From: Rhodococcus sp. IEGM 1379
GTDB taxonomy: Bacteria > Actinomycetota > Actinomycetes > Mycobacteriales > Mycobacteriaceae
Direction of reading: 5' to 3'
Assembly: GCF_030056815.1 (NCBI RefSeq)
Contig: NZ_JASHKR010000018.1
Coordinates: 45,870-106,236 of the forward strand
DNA length: 60,367 nt
Shown piece after piece: positions 39,005 through 48,565 of this stretch; positions within the stretch are counted from its first letter, which is position 1, and every line of letters begins with the position of its first letter. The notes beneath the pieces were generated by a model that worked only from the letters and a program-made list of their open reading frames with translations, made no database searches and was not told where the DNA came from. Made by a program: the position numbers and the translations under genes.

Positions 39005-39030
39005 AACCGACCCATCTGTCCAGGTCGGGT
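39005..39030. terminator. Hairpin after the YbdK ligase gene
   Basis: AACCGACC and GGTCGGGTT pair over at least 6 bp (CCGACC 39007-39012 / GGTCGG 39023-39028) around a 10-nt loop. Modest support. Confidence 0.4.
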
Positions 39031-39054
39031 TCACTCGCCGTTTACTATTGGTCG

Positions 39055-40437
39055 GTGTTGACAGAGCGCGGGTCCCGGGTGGGGGCAACAGAGCGACCAG
39101 GTAATGCAGGGGGACCAGGTAATGCAGGGGTCGATTCTCATAAGTTGCTGATTCTCGGCAGTGCCGGGGTAGTCGCGCTGGTTCTGGGTGTGCAGGCGTT
39201 TGCGTCGTACAAGGGCTATCTGGGTCCGGTGGAAAGCCTGTTCGGTGATTATTTCCTGGTTCCCCGTTCGGCCACGATGCCGTGGGTGGGCTTGGCGCTC
39301 GCCTTGGTCGGCCTCAATAACCGCGAACGTATCTACGCAGTCTCGGCTGCGGTAGCCATCGATGTTGTCGTGGGCGGCATCCGCTGGTTTTCGGGCGGAC
39401 CGCTCACGATGGGTACGGGTGGCACCTGGGTGCTCACGGCAATTGCGGTCTACGCGTTCTGGAAGTTGAGCGGCGAGCGGCGTAGCGCGGTCCTGCACGG
39501 AGTTGCTCTGGGCGCGCTGTTGATCATTGCCGCGAAGGTCGCCGAGACGTGGCTCTCGATCACCATCCTGCTCGGTACCGACGTGTGGGACGAGTACGTG
39601 TTCCTCGCCGATCAGGCTTTGGGCAACCCGTCGTGGGTGATGGGACAGATCGTCGACGCGATGGGACCGGTCGGCGCTGCTGCTCTCGGCTGGATCTATG
39701 TCGAGCTTCCGGTCGCCGTGATTGTGGTCGCGCTCTACCAGTCACGTAAAGGTTGGCCGTCGCATCACCTGCTGCGCACTTTCCTGCTCATCGGATTGAT
39801 CGGGCCGGTCTTCTACATACTGTTCCCGGTGGTGGGTCCGGTGTTCGCTTTCGGTCCGCGAGGGCTCGGATTCCAGATCGGTGATTTCTGGCCGAATATC
39901 GTTCCGAACATTGATTTTTCAGCTCCCGCGTCGTTGCCTTTCGACGACGAGGCTCCCCGCAACTGCATGCCGAGTCTGCACACGGCGTGGGCGGTTGCCT
40001 TGTTCGTACATTCGAGGCGTGGTCCGTGGTGGTTGCGGAGCCTGGGTACGTTCTGGCTTCTCTCGACGCTGACGGCAACGCTGGGCTTCGGATTCCACTA
40101 CGGCGTCGACCTCATTGCCGGCGCAATTCTGTGCCTGACTCTCGATGCGGCGCTGCATGATCCGGAACGTGGCTGGGGCTGGTTCCGCGTCCGGTTGATC
40201 CTCGGTGGCAGTGCGATCCTCGTCGGGCTTCTGCTGTCCTACCGCTTTGCATCGGTACAGATGGCAGCATATCCAGAGTTGTTCGGGCCGTTGCTGATCG
40301 CTGTTCTGGTACTGATGTCGGTGGCGTATTACGCGACGTTCTTCGCTCGCCCGGGTACCGCGTTGGCGCAGTGGGGCGAGCGAGCGGACGACGCTCTGAT
40401 ACCTACCGAAGCTCAGGCGGGTCTTCCAGTTCGTTGA
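39055..40437 (+). CDS. PAP2-superfamily polytopic membrane protein (phosphatidic acid phosphatase / inositolphosphotransferase type)
   Basis: A 460-residue protein with about ten to twelve hydrophobic segments. The PAP2 catalytic motifs lie in the second half: CMPSLHTAW (active His) and GFGFHYGVDLIAGA (His and Asp). The K-x6-RP motif is not obvious. The layout resembles AUR1/Ipt1-like enzymes that act on membrane lipids. GTG 39055. Near the start, an 18-bp in-frame tandem duplication encodes PGNAG twice. Its 3' end overlaps the converging mnhG gene by 35 nt. Not part of the mycobacterial gene order around it. Confidence 0.82.
   Translation: MLTERGSRVGATERPGNAGGPGNAGVDSHKLLILGSAGVVALVLGVQAFASYKGYLGPVESLFGDYFLVPRSATMPWVGLALALVGLNNRERIYAVSAAVAIDVVVGGIRWFSGGPLTMGTGGTWVLTAIAVYAFWKLSGERRSAVLHGVALGALLIIAAKVAETWLSITILLGTDVWDEYVFLADQALGNPSWVMGQIVDAMGPVGAAALGWIYVELPVAVIVVALYQSRKGWPSHHLLRTFLLIGLIGPVFYILFPVVGPVFAFGPRGLGFQIGDFWPNIVPNIDFSAPASLPFDDEAPRNCMPSLHTAWAVALFVHSRRGPWWLRSLGTFWLLSTLTATLGFGFHYGVDLIAGAILCLTLDAALHDPERGWGWFRVRLILGGSAILVGLLLSYRFASVQMAAYPELFGPLLIAVLVLMSVAYYATFFARPGTALAQWGERADDALIPTEAQAGLPVR
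39095..39130 (+). repeat. 18-bp in-frame tandem duplication
   Basis: GACCAGGTAATGCAGGGG at 39095-39112 is repeated exactly at 39113-39130, inside the N-terminal coding region of the PAP2 protein. Confidence 0.9.
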
Positions 40438-40747
40438 TCTTCATGACGGCGTCCTGCTCGCGCTGTTCGCGGTAGGCGACACGTCCCACACTGTGTGCAA
40501 TCACGGGCGCTGTCAGCAACGTGAAGACACCGACCAGGATCAGCATCCAGATGTCGACGCTGCCTCGAAGCAGGAACACTGCGCCCATCAGAACGAGGAT
40601 GAGTCCGACGACCTGCGGTTTGGTAGCAGCGTGCATACGACGCAGGGTGTCGGGGAATCGTACGATTCCGATCGCTGCGGTGAGTGCGAGGAGCGCGCCG
40701 AGGAAGATCGAGACCGCCCCGATGACGTCGAGAATGTTACCGATCAT
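40403..40747 (-). CDS. mnhG: Mrp Na+/H+ antiporter subunit G
   Basis: A 114-residue membrane protein with three helices and the MnhG motif GIVRFPDTLRRMHAATKPQVVG. Last gene of the six-gene antiporter operon, with a 4-nt overlap to mnhF. Its final codons overlap the 3' end of the opposing PAP2 gene. Confidence 0.93.
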   Translation of the reverse strand: MIGNILDVIGAVSIFLGALLALTAAIGIVRFPDTLRRMHAATKPQVVGLILVLMGAVFLLRGSVDIWMLILVGVFTLLTAPVIAHSVGRVAYREQREQDAVMKINELEDPPELR

Positions 40748-41013
40748 CGGTCACTCACCCGGAAACGTGCGACGGAAACGGAACCGATGAATCCGACGAG
40801 GGCCAAGGCGACGATCGCGGGAATGATGGTGGTGTCGGCGCTGTAGGCAGCCCACACCGCGAGTCCACACATCGAGACGGCGACGATGGTGTCCAGCGCG
40901 ACCAACCGGTCCAGCGAACTGGGCCCGTCGATCAGCCGAAATGTTGTCAGCAGGGCGGCAATCAAAAGTATTACCCCGGATACGATCAGGGTGGTGGTGA
41001 TGAACCCGTTCAT
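40744..41013 (-). CDS. mnhF: Mrp Na+/H+ antiporter subunit F
   Basis: An 89-residue protein with three TM helices; the RLIDGPSSLDRLVALDTIV block after the first helix is the MnhF signature. Overlaps both neighbours by 4 nt, indicating coupled translation within the antiporter complex. Confidence 0.92.
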   Translation of the reverse strand: MNGFITTTLIVSGVILLIAALLTTFRLIDGPSSLDRLVALDTIVAVSMCGLAVWAAYSADTTIIPAIVALALVGFIGSVSVARFRVSDR

Positions 41014-41579
41014 TGGTCCTCCGATCGGGGTGCATCGAATTCGTAGTCACGTTGGTGCCAGGGGCTGGGTTGCCAGTCGGAATCACGTTCGAAGGATGCG
41101 ATGAACAGGCGCTCGAGATCTTCGACAGACCGATAGAACGCGCTGACGGATTTCTGCGAACCGACGTCGAGCACGTGGACGTAGACGATCCGGCGGTTCT
41201 GGTCGATCTCGAGAACCATGGTTCCGGGGATGAGATTCAGGACGTCGATGCAGAGGGTAAGCACCAGATCGGATTTGATGCCGAGCTGGTATCGCAGGAC
41301 ACCGGTGACGGGAGGCGGCGACGGCCTGATCGCCAGCCACGCAACCTGGATGCTCGAAAGCACTGCGTAGTAGACGATCACCCACGTCAGACGGAGGATC
41401 GAGAGAATATGCACGCGGCCCTCGACGGGTACCCGCGGGAGCGGGAGCAGGACCATGATGACGATGCCCACGACGAGCCCGCCGAAGATGTTGCCGTAGC
41501 TGACGTTGCCCCACAACAGAACCCACACGAATGTCAGCCACACCAAGATTCCGACGCGGAGTACCAGTTCACGTTTCAT
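41010..41579 (-). CDS. mnhE: Mrp Na+/H+ antiporter subunit E
   Basis: A 189-residue membrane subunit with N-terminal helices (LRVGILVWLTFVWVLLWGN and FGGLVVGIVIMVLLPLP) and a C-terminal cytosolic domain with LTLCIDVLNLIPGTMVLEID, the MnhE hallmark. Position between D and F and 4-nt overlaps confirm identity. Confidence 0.92.
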   Translation of the reverse strand: MKRELVLRVGILVWLTFVWVLLWGNVSYGNIFGGLVVGIVIMVLLPLPRVPVEGRVHILSILRLTWVIVYYAVLSSIQVAWLAIRPSPPPVTGVLRYQLGIKSDLVLTLCIDVLNLIPGTMVLEIDQNRRIVYVHVLDVGSQKSVSAFYRSVEDLERLFIASFERDSDWQPSPWHQRDYEFDAPRSEDQ

Positions 41580-43213
41580 CGCGGCGGCTCCTCTGCGGTG
41601 GTATCCGAATGCGGTATCGGGCGGTGGTCCCCGAGGACGGCTTCGATGTAGATGGACCGATCCTGTAGATCCTTCGCCGCACGGTCACTGATGTCGATGA
41701 TCTGGCCCGCGAATACCGTCAGCGCGAGTCCGACGGCCACCAACCCGACCGTCGGGATCAGCATGAACGCGGGAATCTTGCCGACGTCTTCACGATCGAC
41801 GAAGGCGATGTCCTCTTCGGATTCGTCGATCAGCGCCGACGGACTGACATCCGCGAGGTCACCTTCGGGGGCGTCGGCGCGGGCACGCCAGAACGCTTTG
41901 GTCCACACTCGGGCGACGGCGTAGAGCGTCAGCAAGCTGGTGACGGTGCCGCCGGCAACAAGCACCCAGGCGAGTGCGCTGGCATCGGCAGTACCCGCTT
42001 GCAGGAGCGCGACCTTGCCGATGAAGCCCGAGAACGGCGGAATGCCACCGAGATTGAGGGCGGGGACCAGGAACACGATTGCCAGGATCGGGCTGGCCGC
42101 AGCCAAGCCGCCGAGGCGTCGTAGCGACGCGCTGCCGGCTTGACGTTCGATCAGTCCGACAACGAGGAAGAGCGTCGTTTGCACGATGATGTGGTGCGCG
42201 ACGTAGTAAATGGATCCCGAGAGGCCTGCGGACGTCGACAGAGCAATGCCGAAGATCATGTAACCGATGTGGCTGACCAGGGTGAATGACAGGAGTCGTT
42301 TGATATCGCTCTGGGCGATGGCACCCATGATGCCGACCACCATCGTCAACAAACCACAGATCATCAAGACGTTGTCGAGTTCACCTTGCGGGAACAGGAG
42401 CGTGTGCGCGCGGATGATCGCGTACACACCGACTTTGGTGAGGAGGCCGGCGAAGACGGCGGTGATCGGTGCTGGTGCTGTCGGATAGGAGTCCGGGAGC
42501 CAAGCCGAGAGTGGGAAGACTGCGGCCTTGATCCCGAAGGCGACGAGCAGAACACCGAAGATCGCAGTCCGCGTGCCGGGTGGAATGTCGTCGAACCGCA
42601 GGGCCATGTCGGCCATGTTGAGAGTGCCCGTCGCGGCGTACGCAAAGGCGATGCCGGCCAGGAAGATCAGCGAAGACACCATCGAGACCATGACGTACGA
42701 GACGCCCGCTCGAACGCGATCCGCACTCCCGCCCAAGGTGAGCAGCACAAAGCTTGCCGACAGCAGAACCTCGAAACCGACGTACAAATTGAAGAGGTCG
42801 CCGGCGAGGAAGGCGTTGGAAATACCGGCGGTCAGCGCCAGATATGTCGGTAGGAAGATCGACACCGGCTGGGCTTCGCTGCCATCGCGGATACCCTGAC
42901 CGATCGCGTAGACCATGACGGCCAGCAGGACAATCGAGGACACCACCAGCATCATCGCCGAGAGGCGGTCCACGACGAGAGTGATGCCGATCGGGGAATC
43001 CCAGCCGCCCACCTGGATAGCGGTGGTGCCGTCACGATCCGCCAGGTAGAGCAGCATTCCGGAGACCGCGACCACGGCGACCAGCGCGATGAGGGTGATG
43101 ACGCGCTGGAATCGTGGGCGTCGGCCGACGACGAGCGTGGCGGCGGCGGCCAGCATCGGGATCAAGACGGGCAGGGGTGCGAGCGCTCCCATGAGGTTGT
43201 GCGAAATGGTCAT
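41576..43213 (-). CDS. mnhD: Mrp Na+/H+ antiporter subunit D
   Basis: A 545-residue proton-conducting subunit related to NuoM/NuoN, with about fourteen helices. YVGFEVLLSASFVLL carries the conserved membrane Glu; AAVFPLSAWLPDSYPTAPAPITAVFAGLLTKVGVYAI holds the key Lys region. It has an acidic cytosolic stretch near the C-terminus (DEEED-like, residues 455-480). 4-nt overlaps on both sides. Confidence 0.93.
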   Translation of the reverse strand: MTISHNLMGALAPLPVLIPMLAAAATLVVGRRPRFQRVITLIALVAVVAVSGMLLYLADRDGTTAIQVGGWDSPIGITLVVDRLSAMMLVVSSIVLLAVMVYAIGQGIRDGSEAQPVSIFLPTYLALTAGISNAFLAGDLFNLYVGFEVLLSASFVLLTLGGSADRVRAGVSYVMVSMVSSLIFLAGIAFAYAATGTLNMADMALRFDDIPPGTRTAIFGVLLVAFGIKAAVFPLSAWLPDSYPTAPAPITAVFAGLLTKVGVYAIIRAHTLLFPQGELDNVLMICGLLTMVVGIMGAIAQSDIKRLLSFTLVSHIGYMIFGIALSTSAGLSGSIYYVAHHIIVQTTLFLVVGLIERQAGSASLRRLGGLAAASPILAIVFLVPALNLGGIPPFSGFIGKVALLQAGTADASALAWVLVAGGTVTSLLTLYAVARVWTKAFWRARADAPEGDLADVSPSALIDESEEDIAFVDREDVGKIPAFMLIPTVGLVAVGLALTVFAGQIIDISDRAAKDLQDRSIYIEAVLGDHRPIPHSDTTAEEPPR

Positions 43214-43815
43214 GAGCGAGCACCTCCCTTGCGCTTGTCGGATTCCTGTTTACGCGCGAGGTCGGTAGCCCAGTCGGGCACCGGTTCGTCCTCGAAGTCG
43301 CCGTCGTGAAGGTCGTCGTAGCACTCGATGTCCTCGAGGTTGACCAACTGTTCGAGGGGAATGGGGTTGCCGTCCTTGTCGAATGCGTCGCCGCCGATGC
43401 TGGGTGCGCCGGTGACGGGGTCGTCGGAACGGTCGTGGTCGGGGGCGTCGGAGGGGAGTCGACGCTTGATGACCTTGGTGTCCTCGGGATCGTCCTCGAC
43501 GGCGTCGGCGGTGTTGATCTTGAAAGATCGGTACGCCAGTGCCAGAACGAAGGCGGCGATGCCCATCGTGATGACGATGGCTGTCAGGATCATTCCCTGA
43601 GCCAGGGGATCCGCGATTTTCTCGTGCACCGATTCGCGGCCCACGATCGGCGGATTGCCGTCGCTGCCGCCGACGGTGAGGATCAGCAGATTGATGCCGT
43701 TGCCGAACAGGAGAAGGCCCAACAACATTCGGGTGATGCTGCGTTCGATCAGCAGGTAGACGCCCGTCGAGATCAGTACACCGACCAGGACCAGCATTAT
43801 GAAATTGGCACTCAT
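43210..43815 (-). CDS. mnhC: Mrp Na+/H+ antiporter subunit C
   Basis: A 201-residue NuoK-like subunit. Three helices occupy residues 1-110, with GVYLLIERSITRMLLGLLLFGNGINLLIL. The C-terminal 90 residues form a long acidic cytosolic tail (DAVEDDPEDTKVIKRRL onward), longer than in many MnhC proteins, which is usual for this group of actinobacteria as far as I can judge. Confidence 0.92.
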   Translation of the reverse strand: MSANFIMLVLVGVLISTGVYLLIERSITRMLLGLLLFGNGINLLILTVGGSDGNPPIVGRESVHEKIADPLAQGMILTAIVITMGIAAFVLALAYRSFKINTADAVEDDPEDTKVIKRRLPSDAPDHDRSDDPVTGAPSIGGDAFDKDGNPIPLEQLVNLEDIECYDDLHDGDFEDEPVPDWATDLARKQESDKRKGGARS

Positions 43816-46646
43816 GATGCTTTCACCTCGATTTCTGCGTCGAGGCGGGCGCCGAGACTTCGGAGTACGTCCAGCACTAGGCCGACGACGATGAGATAGA
43901 CACCGAGGTCGAAGAACAGTGCGGTGACCAGTTTGACGTGGCCGATGAGCGGGAGGGTGAACTCGAAGACGGCCGACGAGAGGGCCGGGGCACCGAGGAA
44001 CAGGGAGATGATGGCGGTACCGGCCGAGAGCGCGAGGCCCAATCCGAGGATCTTTCCGGCGTCGATGGGCACGGCTTCACCGAGTTCGTAGCGGCCACCG
44101 GCGAGGTAGCGCAAAACGAGCGCGAGTCCGGCCGTCAGGCCGCCGGCAAAACCGCCGCCGGGTGCATTGTGGCCGGAGAAGAAGAAGTAGATCGACAGCA
44201 CCATGATCGCGGGGAAGACCAACCGGGTGGTGACTTCCAGGACCAGGGAGCGGTAGCGCGGGTCGATGAGATCGCCGCCGCGCAGCCACGTCGTATCGGA
44301 GTTGGCGGCGGCTTTGTCGACGATCACCGACGGTGCATCGGCGACGCGGGGCGCGATACCGAACCGGCGGTTACGGAACACGAGGCTGGCGACACCCGTC
44401 GCCGCAACGAGCAGCACCGAGATCTCGCCGAGGGTGTCCCACGCGCGGATGTCCACGAGGAGAACGTTGACGACGTTCTTGCCGTTGCCGATGGTGTACG
44501 CGGCGTCGGGGAGGAGTTCGTAGATCGGACGGGTGTTGCGTGCGTTGACGGCGTACGCGGCAATCGTGGTGACGGTGGCGCCGACGGCGACGGCCAGGAT
44601 CGCGCGCGGCAGTTTGAACCCGATGGCTTTGCTCTCGTCGACCTCGGCCGGGAACTTTCGAAGCACCAGCACGAAGATCACCAGAGTCAGGGTCTCGACC
44701 AGGAACTGGGTGAGCGCCAGGTCCGGGGCACCGTGCAAGGCGAACAGGACACCGCAGCCGTAACCGGTGAGGCCGACGAGAATGACGGCGGCCAGACGGT
44801 TGCGCATGACAATTGCAGCAAGTGCCGCGGCGATCATCATCAGCGCGATCGTGAACTGGATGGGGGAATCCCACAACCGCATGTCCACGCCCGTGCGAGT
44901 GTCGATGATCAGCAGGACCAGCGGAACGATGACAAGCGTCGCGAGGATGGTCGACTGCGTCCGGGGGAGTGAACCACGCTGCGTGGCGCCGGTCAGACGC
45001 ATGGAGATGGTGTCCATGCCGCGCAGGGTGGCGTCGTAGATACGGTCGGCGTTGCCGAGCGGGGGATGCTCGAAGTGCAGGCGGCTGATCTGGCGTTGCG
45101 CGATGTAGAGCGCAAAACCGCCGGCGATGACTACGCAGGTAAGCAGCAGCGGAGTGTTGAATCCGTGCCACAGAGCCAGGTGGTAATCGGCGTGCTGACC
45201 GGGTGCCAGCGTCGATGTATAGGGCGTCAGCAGCTTCTCGAGCTGCGGCGACAGGATTCCCGCGGCCAGACCGAGGACTGCGAGCAGGCCGGGCGCGAAC
45301 AGGAACAGCCAACTCGGGGCGTGCATCTTGCTGACAGCGGGGCTGGGATTCTTGAGCGTCTTGCGTCCGAAAGCGCCCCAGATGAAGCGGATGCTGTAGC
45401 CGACGGTCAGGATCGAGCCCATCACGATGACGGTGATGACGGCGATCGACGACCAGTGTCCGAGTACGTCGGTTTCGAGTACCGACTCGAGTGCGGCTTC
45501 CTTACCGACAAATCCGAGGAGCGGTGGCAGACCGGCCATACTCGCCGCGGCTAGTCCGGCGATAACCGCCAGTGCCGGGGCCTTCTTGCCCAGATGGGCG
45601 AGTTTGCGCAGGTCACGGGTGCCGGTGGTGTGGTCGATGATGCCGACGACCATGAAGAGCCCCGCCTTGAACATGGCGTGCGCAACCACCATCGTCATGC
45701 CGGCGAGGGCCGCGTCGCGCGTACCGATTCCGACCAGCACCATCATGAAACCGAGTTGGCTGACGGTTCCGAAGGCGAGTACCAGTTTGAGGTCGTAGGC
45801 CCGCATGGCTCGCCAACCGGCGAGGATCATCGACAGCAACCCCAGGCTGATGATGGTGACCCGCCACGGTGGTGAATCGGCGTAGCCGGGAGCCAGGCGT
45901 GCGACGAGGTAGATTCCGGCTTTGACCATGGCAGCAGCGTGGAGATAACCGCTGACCGGGGTGGGTGCCGCCATGGCGCCCGGGAGCCAGAAGTGCAGGG
46001 GCACGATAGCGGATTTGGACAACGCACCGATCAGGATCAACACGATCGCGACCGACGGAAGCCAACCCGTGGGCGGCGACGCGACAAGGTCGGAGAGGTT
46101 GTAGCTACCGCCGGCCTGGCCGAGGATGATCATGCCGACCAACATCGCGAGACCACCCGCAGTGGTCACCAACAAGGCCTGGGTGGCGGCGCGACGACTG
46201 GTGGCGCGCTCGGCGTAGTGCCCGACCAACAGGAACGACAGCACTGTGGTCAGTTCCCAGAACATGTACAGCAGCAGCATGTTGTCACTGGTCACGAGGC
46301 CGAACATCGCGCCGGCGAAGGCAACCATCTCGGCCGCGAAAATCCCCAGACGGGGTTCGTCGTCGTTGAAATATCGTGCGCAGTAAACCAGGATCAGGGT
46401 GCCGACGCCCAGTACCAGGACGGCCATGATGGCGGAGAGTGCGTCGAATCTGAAGTCGATGTCCATCGACAGGCCCGGAGCCCAGGTGATGTGCAGCGTT
46501 TCGACGCTGCCCCATTTGTCGATGACCCAGCCGAGGCTGGCCAGCGGTACCAGTGCGAGTGGAAAGAAACCGTTTCGCCCGAACCTGCGCACCACAAGCG
46601 GAGCCAAGAGGGCGGCAACTGCGTGGGCAAGCAGAATAGCGAGCAA
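43812..46646 (-). CDS. mnhA: Mrp Na+/H+ antiporter fused subunits A and B
   Basis: A 944-residue polytopic protein. Residues 1-650 are the NuoL-like MnhA (MFWELTTVLSFLLVGHY with the conserved Glu; SAIVPLHFWLPGAMAAPTPVSGYLHAAAMVKAGIYL with Lys and His). A DUF4040-type helical domain follows. From about residue 795 there is an MnhB domain (FFFSGHNAPGGGFAGGLTAGLAL), so A and B are fused. TTG 46646 has GGAG 8 nt upstream. It heads the AB-C-D-E-F-G operon, which exchanges Na+ for H+ for pH and salt tolerance. Confidence 0.93.
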   Translation of the reverse strand: MLAILLAHAVAALLAPLVVRRFGRNGFFPLALVPLASLGWVIDKWGSVETLHITWAPGLSMDIDFRFDALSAIMAVLVLGVGTLILVYCARYFNDDEPRLGIFAAEMVAFAGAMFGLVTSDNMLLLYMFWELTTVLSFLLVGHYAERATSRRAATQALLVTTAGGLAMLVGMIILGQAGGSYNLSDLVASPPTGWLPSVAIVLILIGALSKSAIVPLHFWLPGAMAAPTPVSGYLHAAAMVKAGIYLVARLAPGYADSPPWRVTIISLGLLSMILAGWRAMRAYDLKLVLAFGTVSQLGFMMVLVGIGTRDAALAGMTMVVAHAMFKAGLFMVVGIIDHTTGTRDLRKLAHLGKKAPALAVIAGLAAASMAGLPPLLGFVGKEAALESVLETDVLGHWSSIAVITVIVMGSILTVGYSIRFIWGAFGRKTLKNPSPAVSKMHAPSWLFLFAPGLLAVLGLAAGILSPQLEKLLTPYTSTLAPGQHADYHLALWHGFNTPLLLTCVVIAGGFALYIAQRQISRLHFEHPPLGNADRIYDATLRGMDTISMRLTGATQRGSLPRTQSTILATLVIVPLVLLIIDTRTGVDMRLWDSPIQFTIALMMIAAALAAIVMRNRLAAVILVGLTGYGCGVLFALHGAPDLALTQFLVETLTLVIFVLVLRKFPAEVDESKAIGFKLPRAILAVAVGATVTTIAAYAVNARNTRPIYELLPDAAYTIGNGKNVVNVLLVDIRAWDTLGEISVLLVAATGVASLVFRNRRFGIAPRVADAPSVIVDKAAANSDTTWLRGGDLIDPRYRSLVLEVTTRLVFPAIMVLSIYFFFSGHNAPGGGFAGGLTAGLALVLRYLAGGRYELGEAVPIDAGKILGLGLALSAGTAIISLFLGAPALSSAVFEFTLPLIGHVKLVTALFFDLGVYLIVVGLVLDVLRSLGARLDAEIEVKAS

Positions 46647-46826
46647 AAGGCACTCCGTCGTGTTGTCAGCGGTGCGGCGGGGTGTCCGAACTAATCGAAC
46701 CTATCGAGTATTTCCAGACGAAATTACTTCGTCCACGTGCACATATTACCGGGCGGAACGGTTTCGTTATGCAGCGAGTCGGTTCGAGCTACAACCGCAG
46801 CGACTGCTACACGTACGTTGGGCGAG

Positions 46827-47240
46827 GTGAAAACGCAGATCATTCGGACCGCTGCCCTCGCCCATATTCGGGACCGTCGACTGATCCAGACCCGGTCGGT
46901 CGGTAAGACGGCGTTCTACATGGCCGGCGGAAAAATCGATCCTGGTGAGACGCCGGAACAGGCCTTGCATCGTGAGATCCGCGAAGAACTGGACGTGGGA
47001 CTGGTGCCGGGCACCGTGCAGTTCCTCGACGTCTTCGAGGCCCATGCGTTCGGGCACTCGATTGATACCGGACTGCATATGAGTTGCTACCGCGCCGAGA
47101 TGGACGGCGACCCGCGACCCACGAGCGAGATCGCAGAATTCCGGTACTTCACTTTGGCCGAATACGAAGCAATGGACGACGTGGCGCCCGGTTCTCTCAA
47201 GGTGTTCCGACGACTGGTGTCGATGGACCTGATCGACTGA
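46827..47240 (+). CDS. NUDIX hydrolase
   Basis: A 137-residue protein with NUDIX box GKIDPGE-x7-REIREEL-D-V; the usual small residue before the last hydrophobic is Asp. GTG 46827 follows a weak purine-rich site. It is divergent from the antiporter operon across 180 nt with no clear promoter that I can name. Its 3' end overlaps the converging membrane-protein gene by 44 nt. Substrate unknown, likely a nucleoside diphosphate derivative. Confidence 0.87.
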   Translation: MKTQIIRTAALAHIRDRRLIQTRSVGKTAFYMAGGKIDPGETPEQALHREIREELDVGLVPGTVQFLDVFEAHAFGHSIDTGLHMSCYRAEMDGDPRPTSEIAEFRYFTLAEYEAMDDVAPGSLKVFRRLVSMDLID

Positions 47241-48525
47241 CGTTGCGGAGTCGGTGACTCGTGTACGCGCAGACAGTCACGATGACCAGTGCCGTGCATC
47301 CGAGAATCACCAGATCTGACGAAGGCTCGAACCGGGAGACCGCAGCCTCGCCCTCGAGCGGCGTGTAGTCGGTCCACCCGTACGAGAATCGCGGATACAC
47401 CAGCAACGCGAAGGCTGTCGGACCGAAAATGACGCCCAGTCCGACAAGCAGACGCGAGCCGCCGGTCCGAGGCGGTTCCGACATCTTCGCACTGATTATC
47501 GCGTAGGCCGCGGCTGCTCCGGCGATCACGACGAGGAACTCGCTCAGCGGGGTGGTTCTTGCCGAATAGTTCGCGAAGCCGGCGACAGTCAGAACGAAGA
47601 GAAGTCCGTAACTGACAACCACCGACGGACGGAAAGCGGCGAGCACCGCGGCCGCCACGATCAGGGCACCGAGAGACAATGCGCGGGCAGCAGTGAGTTC
47701 CTGCGCCAATGTCACCGCTTCCGGTGGGCGGTTCGCGACAACCACGGCGAGACTTGCCGCAGTGGCTGTCGACATCAGCAGGATGTGACTGCCGTTTCCC
47801 AATGCCAGGGCCGCAATCACCGTGACGGCGAGAGCGCCCATGAGGACCGGAACCGCCGCCCAGACGGTGGTGACCTCGAACCACCAGTTCACGATGAGCC
47901 CCGTGAGTGTCAGTACGGCGGTGATGACAACAGGCCGCACCGCCATCTGCTCTCGCCGCTGCGTTGCGTCTGCGTCCGGGTCGTGGCGGTTGTCGGTGTT
48001 GTGGTTCCAGAACACCAGAATCGAGAGTGCAGTCAGTCCCAGCGCCGCCAATGTGACCACTGTGAACGGCGGTTGAAACTGTGAAGCATCCTGCGCCAGA
48101 TAGTCGGAGTATCGACGAGGAAGGGCGTTAGGGTCCAGGATGGCCGTCGAAACATACACGGCTACAAGCACTCCCGCGACACTGGTTGCCAGGAGGGATT
48201 TCGGAAGCGTCGATGTGACTGCTCCCAGCGCGACTCCCGCTGCGACGGGCGCGAACGCTTCGAAAGCCTGGTTGTGCAAACCCGGTAGTTCGAGCAAAAT
48301 TCCCGCGAGCGCGACCATTGCGGCGGTTCGGGTACGAGAGCGAACCAGGCCGGCGGCTGTGCCGACCGCAACGACAGCGAGTACGCCCGTGCCGATGGTT
48401 CCGATCGACCAGAATCGTTCGCCGGACGACATCGACGTCCGTTGGCTGCTCACAAACGGTGCGAGTACAACGACGATAACAACAAACGCCGTGAGAGCAC
48501 TGAGTGTGATGCGAAGCGTCCTCAT
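47197..48525 (-). CDS. Polytopic membrane protein of unknown function (I)
   Basis: A 442-residue protein with about twelve hydrophobic helices. It starts TLRITLSALTAFVVIVVVLAPFVSSQRTSMSSGERFWSIG in pieces typical of one TM and a short extracytoplasmic loop. A late loop reads RFSYGWTDYTPLEG. I do not recognise the family. ATG 48525; a GTG four codons earlier (48537) is possible. It lies directly after a second protein of the same size and layout (48566-49921), and the two may be diverged tandem paralogues acting as a pair. Confidence 0.72.
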   Translation of the reverse strand: MRTLRITLSALTAFVVIVVVLAPFVSSQRTSMSSGERFWSIGTIGTGVLAVVAVGTAAGLVRSRTRTAAMVALAGILLELPGLHNQAFEAFAPVAAGVALGAVTSTLPKSLLATSVAGVLVAVYVSTAILDPNALPRRYSDYLAQDASQFQPPFTVVTLAALGLTALSILVFWNHNTDNRHDPDADATQRREQMAVRPVVITAVLTLTGLIVNWWFEVTTVWAAVPVLMGALAVTVIAALALGNGSHILLMSTATAASLAVVVANRPPEAVTLAQELTAARALSLGALIVAAAVLAAFRPSVVVSYGLLFVLTVAGFANYSARTTPLSEFLVVIAGAAAAYAIISAKMSEPPRTGGSRLLVGLGVIFGPTAFALLVYPRFSYGWTDYTPLEGEAAVSRFEPSSDLVILGCTALVIVTVCAYTSHRLRNVSRSGPSTPVVGTP

Positions 48526-48565
48526 GTCGGCGTGCACTGCTCCACGGTAGTCAATTGGGCACCGG

